This document shows positions 23,498-29,683 of a stretch of 29,683 nt of DNA, piece after piece. Positions within the stretch are counted from its first letter, which is position 1; each line of letters begins with the position of its first letter. The notes beneath the pieces are model-generated. The model was not told the DNA's origin, did not search any database, and worked only from the letters and a program-made list of their open reading frames with translations. The stretch comes from JAAYHV01 sp035268985 (GTDB taxonomy: Bacteria; Bacillota; Clostridia; Peptostreptococcales; Anaerovoracaceae), in the NCBI GenBank assembly GCA_035268985.1, contig DATFJV010000102.1, positions 1 through 29,683 on the forward strand, written 5' to 3'. The translations under genes were made by a program, and so were the position numbers.

Positions 23498-24862
23498 ATG
23501 GATATTGAAAAATATTACGAAGATCCAGTGCTTTTAGCACAAAAATTGATTCAATTTAATACTACTAACATATCAGAAAAAGAAATAAAAGATACACCAG
23601 AAGAACCTTGCTCGCTTTTTATCAAATCTCTTTTTGACAATTTAAATGTTGAAACAGAAATGCTATATAGTAAAAAAGAAGGTTCGGAGAAAAGACCGAA
23701 TTTACTTGCAAAGCTTTATGGTAATGGTGATGGAAGTATGCCTCCTTTACTGTTATATGGACATTTAGATGTTGTTTCTACGGAAGGTCAAAAATGGGAA
23801 GAAGATCCCTTTGCGGGAGTAATCAAAAATGGTTATCTATGGGGCAGAGGAGCCATAGATATGAAAGGAGAGCATGCTATATTTTTAGTAGCACTTTTTA
23901 GAATAATAAAAAGTGGAGTGAAATTACCATATGATATTTACTACATGGCAGTATCAGACGAAGAAGCTTCTGGTAGCTATGGCGTTAAAGCATTGGTGGA
24001 AGAAAAACCGGAAATCTTTGATAGTATTAGATATGCTTTTGGTGAAATTGGTGGATTTTCACTCTTTATGCTAGATAAAAAATTCTATCCAATACAGATT
24101 GCAGAAAAGCAAGTCACAAGAATGAGAGTTACCGCTCATGGTGAAGCTGGACATGCATCCATGAAAGTGTCTGATTCTGCTGTGGGGAAATTGTCTAAAG
24201 CTATGAATTTATTAACCACTAAATCTATGCCAGTCAGGGTAACTAAACCTGTAGAATTAATGATTAATGGTTTATCTGACGGTATTGGTGGGGCAAAGGG
24301 TAAATTGTTAAAGCAATTACTTGTACCTTCAAGAACAGATTTTATTTTAAAAAAATTAGGCAAAGCAGGAGAACTATTCTTTCCTTTATTGCATAATAGT
24401 ATTAATATTACAATCTTAGGTGGTGGAACTGCTATTAATGTAGTACCTAGTGAAGTTTGGTTTGAAGCGGATATGAGAATGGTACCTGAATGTACAATAG
24501 AAGATGGTATAAAAGATATTAAAGATATAATAGGAGATGACTTTGATATTGATATAAAAATGTATGATGAGGGTGCTAAAGAGGTAGACATGACGCTTTA
24601 TGAAGGTCTAGCTAAAATGATAAAGGAACATGATGAAGAAGCAATTCCGATACCATTTGTATTAGCGGCAGTAACAGATGGTAGATTCTTACAAAGGTTA
24701 GGAATACAATCATATGGCTACACTCCTATGCAGTTTCCTAAAGATTATAGCTTTACAACTTTATCACATAATGCTAATGAAAGAATTCCTGTAGACGCCC
24801 TTGTGTTTGGTGTTAATGCTCTTTACGATTACTTAACCAAACAGTATGAAAGGGAATTTTAA
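23498..24862 (+). CDS. M20-family metallopeptidase (dipeptidase/deacylase)
   Basis: This 454-residue protein has the two-zinc M20 ligand set: H89 and D91 in YGHLDVV, D121 in RGAIDMKGEHA, the catalytic pair E155-E156 in SDEEASGSYG, and a late histidine in TLSHNANERIP. The inserted dimerisation domain begins near the RMRVTAHGEAGHAS stretch. It probably cleaves a dipeptide or acyl-amino acid in the cytoplasm, supplying free amino acids for fermentation; the exact substrate is not visible. AAAGGAG precedes the ATG. It probably belongs to the same operon as the flavoproteins on either side. Confidence 0.88.
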   Translation: MDIEKYYEDPVLLAQKLIQFNTTNISEKEIKDTPEEPCSLFIKSLFDNLNVETEMLYSKKEGSEKRPNLLAKLYGNGDGSMPPLLLYGHLDVVSTEGQKWEEDPFAGVIKNGYLWGRGAIDMKGEHAIFLVALFRIIKSGVKLPYDIYYMAVSDEEASGSYGVKALVEEKPEIFDSIRYAFGEIGGFSLFMLDKKFYPIQIAEKQVTRMRVTAHGEAGHASMKVSDSAVGKLSKAMNLLTTKSMPVRVTKPVELMINGLSDGIGGAKGKLLKQLLVPSRTDFILKKLGKAGELFFPLLHNSINITILGGGTAINVVPSEVWFEADMRMVPECTIEDGIKDIKDIIGDDFDIDIKMYDEGAKEVDMTLYEGLAKMIKEHDEEAIPIPFVLAAVTDGRFLQRLGIQSYGYTPMQFPKDYSFTTLSHNANERIPVDALVFGVNALYDYLTKQYEREF

Positions 24863-24865
24863 TAA

Positions 24866-25892
24866 ATGAAAAATTATGACATCATTATAATTGGGGGTGG
24901 CCCGGCAGGATCTACCCTAGCACGCTTGTTAGATAAGAAGTTAAGTGTATTGTTAATTAACTATAATGAAAAGGTTAAACCATGCGGAGGTTTATTGGCT
25001 CCAGATGCTCAGGGTATTGGCTAGAATGAATTTAACTTTGCCAAAAGAAGTATTAGTTGATCCACAAATATTTTCATTAAGAACCATCGATTTGGAAACT
25101 GGTTTTCAAAGATGGTATCAAAGAATGTATATTAATTTGGATAGGAATAAATTTGATGATTGGCTATTAAATATGGTGTCGAGTAATGTGGAAGTTATAA
25201 ATGGAAGATGTGTAGATATAAATGGTGGTTTAGTTAAGTACATATTATCGGGAAAAGTTAATGAGGTAAAAGGTAGTATTATTGTAGGTGCCGATGGCGC
25301 TAATTCAATAGTGCGGAGAAAATGTTTTAAGCCAATACAAACAAGAACTTATACGGCAATACAGAAGTGGTTCTTTGAGGATAAAATTAATGCAACCCCT
25401 TTTTATTCATGCATTTTTGATAGTAAGACTAGTGATTGCTGTAGTTGGACGATTAGCAAAGATGGATATTTAATCTTTGGTGGAGCGTTCCCAAAACACA
25501 ATTCTAAGAAAAGGTATGAAAAGCAAAGGGAAAAGCTTGAAAAGTTTGGAATAAACCTTGATAAACCAATAAAGACGGAAGAATGTTTAGTACTTAGACC
25601 GAGATTTACAGGTAGCTTTGTTTTAGGAAATGATAAGACCTTTCTTATTGGGGAAGCTGCAGGATTTATAAGTCCTAGTTCTTTGGAAGGAATTAGTTCA
25701 GCATTTAATAGTGCCATAGCTTTAAGCGAAAGTTTAAGTAAGGGAAGCAATGTGTTAAAAACTTATAAGAGGAAAACCTTAAAATTAAGGGCATGGCTCG
25801 CATTAAAAAACCTTAAGTGTCCATTCATGTATAATCCGTTTTTAAGGAAAATAGTAATGAAATCTGGCATAGGTAGTATAAATATCAATTAG
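24866..25892 (+). pseudogene. Geranylgeranyl-reductase-like FAD oxidoreductase, frameshifted
   Basis: The first frame starts at 24866, three bases after the previous stop, and encodes the FAD motif YDIIIIGGGPAGSTLA and KPCGGLLAPDAQ, then hits TAG at 25022-25024. The protein continues one frame over from about 25010 (VLARMNLTLPKEVLVDP) and runs to 25892 with the expected GADGANSIVRR stretch and a second FAD motif FLIGEAAGFISPSSLEGI. One extra G or a two-base loss in CAGGGTATTGG explains the break. Together the frames make about 340 residues, a normal length for this family (electron transfer to isoprenoid or similar substrates). It could be a recent pseudogene or a sequencing error. The downstream frame alone lacks the ADP-binding N-terminus. 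Confidence 0.85.
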
Positions 25893-26879
25893 TTATTAAG
25901 GCATATATTGCAGAAAAAATATGCAAGGAAACAATGGGAAATAGAGCTGTTATCAATAAATAATCTTGATTAATACCCCAAATAAAATCTAATGCTAATG
26001 GATATAAAGATACAACTGATAAAAAAGTAATAAAAGCAAAAATATCCATAAAATTCCTATTACATATGATATATTTTCCATACCTATTTTTGGAGATAAT
26101 GATGATGTGTAATCCAACTTGCACATTGTCTCCCATGGGATATTGGTACCAAGCCTTCGGGAGACTTTCTATATAATAACTCAGGCCGTAAGAATTTAAA
26201 ACTAAACGGTAAATTCCAATACCTTCTACTTGTGAGCTTTGTATTTCTTCTATACTACTATTTTTTAAATATTAAATATCTTGCGATATTTTTGGTAGAT
26301 GAGATTAAACCACCAAACGCTTTGCAAGAATAAACATATGGCAATAATTTTTTCATTTAATATCATAACTAGTGACCAAATTTTTGGTACCTTGTTTAAA
26401 TGAAGAATTGTTCATATGAAGATCACTAAATATTTCTTCGCGCGTATAATCTTAATAAGATTTACTAGTAATGTCTTCAATTATTAATTCAAGTATGTTA
26501 TAACCAACATTGTAATAGAGGAAGCTCTCACCGGGTTTGTTAAAAATGTCAAACTCCGCTGTAAGATTTTCTCATAATGTGGGTTTTTTAAATTGATTTC
26601 ATATTTCAACAAGTAATCTTCTATATTTAAGATAGCATTATGGGTAAGTAAAATCCTCATAGTGAAGTTTAATGATAGCTAGAGCAGTAATTGGGTTTGT
26701 TCTTAAATTTGGACTTTGGGTGATAGGTATGGTGTTTGTTTTATCAGAAAACCCTTAATGCTCAGTCTGTATAAGTTCGTAATTGTTTATCGGCGCCATA
26801 CTTAAACCGGGTATTCCATAGCTGAAATTAACATAGGTATTTTATCATCCATGTATTCGGTAAAATTACTAGTAGCCAT
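25885..26879 (-). pseudogene. Decayed beta-lactamase-family serine hydrolase with C-terminal membrane segments
   Basis: Reading the minus strand in all frames gives ordered pieces of a class C beta-lactamase/PbpX-type protein: MATSNFTEYMDDKIP from the ATG at 26879, GIPGLSM then INNYEL, NPITALAIIKLHYED, FLYYNVGYNILELIIEDIT (the YxN-like motif), IFSDLHMNNSS, and HGRQCASWITHHH near 26130. The last piece (25885-26136) encodes hydrophobic helices such as FAFITFLSVVSLYPLAL. Several frameshifts and stop codons interrupt it, and the expected SxxK catalytic box before PITAL reads NLRTNPITAL, so it is inactive. Its 3' end overlaps the frameshifted flavoprotein gene by 8 bases. The region 25893-27019 holds no intact gene. 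Confidence 0.82.
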
Positions 26880-27019
26880 TGAACTCTTTCCTTTTCTTAA
26901 ATGAATATAACTATAAATATGAAAATAATTAATATAGTAATTATTAAAGAGAATAAAAGCTTGAACTATTTATTGCTTAATATATTTTTTAATTTGTCAT
27001 ACATTATTTGAAATAATAC

Positions 27020-27047
27020 TTGACAATATTTAATATTTTAATATAAT
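27020..27047 (+). promoter_or_regulatory. Sigma-A promoter of the MarR-ABC operon
   Basis: A consensus TTGACA (27020-27025), a 16-bp spacer and a consensus TATAAT (27042-27047). It should be strong unless repressed; the MarR operator overlaps its -10 box. The AT-rich 140 bases upstream of it show nothing else I can name. Confidence 0.9.
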
Positions 27048-27075
27048 TAGGTATGTAACTATTACATATCTAATT
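27045..27075 (+). promoter_or_regulatory. MarR-type operator
   Basis: AATTAGGTATGTAA (27045-27058) and TTACATATCTAATT (27062-27075) form an inverted repeat with one mismatch and a 3-bp centre. It covers the end of the -10 box and the start of transcription, as expected for autorepression by the MarR protein encoded 15 bp on. Confidence 0.88.
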
Positions 27076-27089
27076 AAATGAGGAGTGTT

Positions 27090-27545
27090 ATGGATAATAA
27101 TATAATTGCTGAGATAATTAAAATCTCGCATCTTTTAAGAAGACAAGTTGGTTGTGGAAATATGAATGAAGATTTCCATAATCGTTTGGGTATAACTGGA
27201 GTTAGAATCGTTAAATACTTGATGGTTAATAAGGATAAAGATATTTTTCAAAAAGATATTGAAGAGTATTTTTCTTTGAGAGCATCATCTGTTTCTGTCA
27301 CGCTTAAGAAACTTGAAAACAAAGGATTTATATATAAAGAAGCAGTAAAGTATGATGCTAGATTAAAAAGGATTAAACTTACTAATAAAGCTTTTAATAT
27401 GCATGAAGAAAAGATTAAGCAGTATGAAACTATGGAAAAAAACATTGAAGAAAGCATGACACATGAAGAGGTTGAGGAACTTAATAGATTGCTTAGTAAA
27501 TTATCAAAGACATTAGATAGTGAGGTTAGAATTGAAGATATTTAG
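27090..27545 (+). CDS. MarR-family transcriptional regulator
   Basis: The protein has 151 residues from the ATG at 27090, which has GAGGAG just upstream; the ATG at 27078 has none. It is a winged-helix protein of MarR length. The recognition region reads QKDIEEYFSLRASSVSVTLKKLENKGFI (split by the helix turn), followed by the wing with YDARLKRIKLT and a long C-terminal dimerisation helix. It probably represses its own gene and the ABC exporter genes behind it through the 31-bp palindrome, and releases on binding a toxic small molecule. Its 3' end overlaps the exporter gene. Confidence 0.92.
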   Translation: MDNNIIAEIIKISHLLRRQVGCGNMNEDFHNRLGITGVRIVKYLMVNKDKDIFQKDIEEYFSLRASSVSVTLKKLENKGFIYKEAVKYDARLKRIKLTNKAFNMHEEKIKQYETMEKNIEESMTHEEVEELNRLLSKLSKTLDSEVRIEDI

Positions 27546-29301
27546 ATTTTTAGGGAACAAAGAAAGAATATATATTGCCATATCGCTTATTTTTATTGTA
27601 GTTCAAGTATGGTTAGATCTTAAAATGCCTAGTTATATGGCGGCGATTACAAAAACTATACAAACACCTGGCAGTGTTATTTCTGATGTGGTAACAGATG
27701 GAATGCTAATGTTATTATGTGCATTTGGTAGTCTGTTATCCACTTTGGCTGTGGGATATTTTGCAGCTGTAGTTGCTGCTGGTTTTGCTAAAACATTGAG
27801 AGAAAAACTCTTTGATAGGGTAAATGATTTTAGTGAGGAGGAAATGAATAACTTTTCAACTCCTAGCCTTATTACTAGAACTACCAATGATATAACACAA
27901 GTTCAAGTATTAATTGCTTTTGGGTTACAATTAGCTGTAAAAGCACCTATACTAGCAGTATGGGCTATGCTTAAAATTTCAAATAAAAGTTGGCAGTGGA
28001 CTGCAGCTACTGCGGTGGCAGTTATAACAATGCTCCTTTTGATATTTCTAATTTTCAAGTTAGTGGTACCAAGGTTTAAATTAATTCAAAGGTACACCGA
28101 TGATGTTAATAGAGTTATGAGAGAACAGTTAAATGGTCTTAAAGTTATTAGAGCATTTAATGCTGAAAATTATCAGCAAATAAAGTTTGAAAAAGTAAAT
28201 AGTAATCTAACTGGTACACAGCTTTTTGCTCAGCGTACAATGGGATTAATATTTCCTTCCATGGGAATGATACTTAATTTGTTAACATTATCCATTTATT
28301 GGATTGGAGCAATCCTTATTACCAATGAAATTGGATCTGGTAGACTGACATTGTTTAGTGATATGATAGTATTTACTTCGTACGCCATGCAAGTGGTAAT
28401 GGCATTTATGATGCTAGGGATGATCCTTATACAGTTACCAAGGACTTTAGTTAGTATCCATAGAATAAATGAGGTATTAGATACTAAACCTAAGATTATC
28501 GATGGAAATCTAGACACTGGTGAGCTTAATGAAGTCGGAACTGTGGAATTTAAAAATGTGTGTTTTGGTTATCCTGGAGCCGAGGAATATGTTTTAGAAG
28601 GGATTAACTTCAAGGTTAATAAGGGAGAGACTGTAGCATTCATAGGTTCAACTGGATGTGGAAAAAGCACTTTGGTTAATCTAGTTCCAAGGTTTTATGA
28701 TGTAACTAAAGGTGAAATCCTAATAAATGGACATAATGTTAAGGAATATAGGCTCAACGACTTGCACAAAAAATTGGGCTATGTATCACAAAAGGCTGTG
28801 ATATTTACAGGCGATATAAAAAAGAATGTTGGTTATGGTGATAATAACCAAAACAAGACTAATGAGGAAACTGAAAATTCAATATTAGATGCATTGGAAA
28901 TTGCCATGGCAAAGGAATTTGTGGATGCTGAACCTGAAGGTATTTTTGCTCCAGTTTCTCAGTCTGGAGCTAACTATTCAGGTGGTCAAAAACAAAGACT
29001 TTCAATTGCAAGGGCTATAAACAGAAATCCAGAGATACTAATATTTGATGATTCATTTTCAGCACTAGATTATAGAACAGATAGAGCTTTACGAAATGCT
29101 TTAAAAGATAAGATTAAAGATACTACTGTTATGATAGTAGGGCAAAGAATTGGAACTATAAAAGAAGCTGATAGAATTGTTGTCCTTGAAAAGGGTAAAA
29201 TAGCTGGAATGGGAACACATAAGGAATTATTGAAAAATTGTGAGGTTTATTTAGAAATAGCAAAATCTCAATTATCAGAAAAGGAATTGGAGGTTAGCTA
29301 A
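27532..29301 (+). CDS. ABC exporter half-transporter with degenerate nucleotide site
   Basis: The protein has 589 residues from the TTG at 27532, chosen because GAGG is 6 bases upstream and MKIFRFL fits the family start; an in-frame GTG lies at 27520. Six transmembrane helices (about 1-310) precede an ATPase domain with Walker A GSTGCGKST (about 372-380), Q-loop YVSQKA, signature YSGGQKQR and Walker B ILIFDD. The catalytic glutamate is Asp (FDDSFSALD), and the switch histidine is Gln (IVGQRIGTI), as in the degenerate partner of heterodimeric exporters such as TM287. It overlaps the MarR gene by 14 bases and the next ABC gene by 1. It is likely a multidrug exporter. Confidence 0.9.
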   Translation: MKIFRFLGNKERIYIAISLIFIVVQVWLDLKMPSYMAAITKTIQTPGSVISDVVTDGMLMLLCAFGSLLSTLAVGYFAAVVAAGFAKTLREKLFDRVNDFSEEEMNNFSTPSLITRTTNDITQVQVLIAFGLQLAVKAPILAVWAMLKISNKSWQWTAATAVAVITMLLLIFLIFKLVVPRFKLIQRYTDDVNRVMREQLNGLKVIRAFNAENYQQIKFEKVNSNLTGTQLFAQRTMGLIFPSMGMILNLLTLSIYWIGAILITNEIGSGRLTLFSDMIVFTSYAMQVVMAFMMLGMILIQLPRTLVSIHRINEVLDTKPKIIDGNLDTGELNEVGTVEFKNVCFGYPGAEEYVLEGINFKVNKGETVAFIGSTGCGKSTLVNLVPRFYDVTKGEILINGHNVKEYRLNDLHKKLGYVSQKAVIFTGDIKKNVGYGDNNQNKTNEETENSILDALEIAMAKEFVDAEPEGIFAPVSQSGANYSGGQKQRLSIARAINRNPEILIFDDSFSALDYRTDRALRNALKDKIKDTTVMIVGQRIGTIKEADRIVVLEKGKIAGMGTHKELLKNCEVYLEIAKSQLSEKELEVS

Positions 29302-29683
29302 TGGCTGATAATAGGAAATTAAGACCTGTATCTGAAAATAAATATAAAACTAGAGGTCATGGTCCAATGGGAGCTGCTAAGGCAGCAGAAAAGCCGAAGG
29401 ATTTAAAAGGAACGTTGGGCAAATTATATAGATATTCTAAAAAAAATATTCCATTGGTTATTTTCGGGGTATTGCTAGCTATAGGTGGAGCAGCATTAAC
29501 TTTAATGGGGCCAAATATACTGTCTAAAATGACAGATGAAATAGCTGAAGGGATAATGACTAGTATTGATTTAGGTTTTATATATAGCTTAGGAATAACT
29601 TTATGCGTAATATATTTAGTGAGCCTTTTGTTTAACTCGTCCCAAAGGTTTATTTTCGCGACAGTTGCTCAAAAAATATCAAA
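29301..29683 (+). CDS. ABC exporter second half-transporter, partial
   Basis: The ATG shares a base with the preceding stop (TAATG), with TTGGAGG 7 bases upstream. The 127 residues visible comprise a charged N-terminal tail of about 50 residues with GHGPMGAAKAAEKPKDLKGT, typical of the longer partner of heterodimeric exporters, then the first transmembrane helix (IPLVIFGVLLAIGGAAL) and LMGPNILSKMTDEI, then a second helix beginning near YSLGITLCVIYLVSLLF. The gene continues past the window. It should carry the complete catalytic glutamate and histidine that its partner lacks. Confidence 0.9.
   Translation, partial: MADNRKLRPVSENKYKTRGHGPMGAAKAAEKPKDLKGTLGKLYRYSKKNIPLVIFGVLLAIGGAALTLMGPNILSKMTDEIAEGIMTSIDLGFIYSLGITLCVIYLVSLLFNSSQRFIFATVAQKIS

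Noticed and set aside
25885..26136. Small 83-codon membrane protein on the minus strand
   Set aside because: It is the in-frame tail of the decayed serine hydrolase and has no ribosome binding site of its own that I can see.
1..29683. CRISPR arrays, tRNA or rRNA genes, insertion sequences
   Set aside because: No regularly spaced repeats, no cloverleaf-like sequence and no transposase were seen; the only mobile-element trace is the intron end at 1-75.

Overview
This is a low-GC Gram-positive chromosomal window, most likely from an amino-acid-fermenting anaerobic clostridium or relative (Acetoanaerobium/Sedimentibacter-like in gene content). Evidence: a nearly complete lysine-fermentation locus, consensus sigma-A promoters and GGAGG ribosome binding sites, U-tract terminators, and a SAM-I riboswitch in front of metK. 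The genus is an inference.

Layout. 1-75: apparent 3' end of a group II intron whose last bases run into the 3' end of a minus-strand dynamin-like GTPase gene. 1722-15146: the lysine locus. kal (minus) is divergent from a large regulator. Then comes a long operon kdd-kamA-kamB-kamC-kamD-kamE-atoD-atoA (4550-13451) and a second, separately promoted atoD-atoA pair. 15195-19205: a lipoprotein serpin, an AlaX-type tRNA editing protein and an unrecognised gene. 19253-20702: promoter, SAM-I riboswitch, metK and terminator. 20761-25892: two flavoproteins, an M20 peptidase and a frameshifted geranylgeranyl-reductase-like flavoprotein. 25885-26879: a heavily decayed serine hydrolase. 27020-29683: a MarR regulator with a clear operator, and a heterodimeric ABC exporter whose second subunit runs off the window.

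How the genes work together. KamA makes beta-lysine, KamDE moves the terminal amino group to give 3,5-diaminohexanoate, and KamB/KamC are the presumed reactivase of the B12 enzyme. Kdd oxidises the product to 3-keto-5-aminohexanoate. Kal deaminates 3-aminobutyryl-CoA to crotonyl-CoA, and AtoDA moves CoA between butyryl-CoA and acetoacetate. The cleavage enzyme Kce, between Kdd and Kal, is not in this window.

The most interesting system is the regulator at 2295-4355. Its N-terminal half is a full-length homologue of Kdd, encoded next door, that has lost the glycine-rich NAD motif. It is fused to an AAA+ domain of the sigma-54-activator family that lacks the GAFTGA loop, and to a TyrR/Fis-like helix-turn-helix. 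The same composite DNA motif (an 18-bp TGAAC-N8-GTTCA palindrome followed by GTGAGTCTA) lies about 50 bp upstream of the sigma-A -35 boxes of both kal and kdd, the two transcription units encoding the pathway-specific steps. I read this as an enzyme-derived sensor of a lysine-pathway intermediate that activates ordinary sigma-A promoters.
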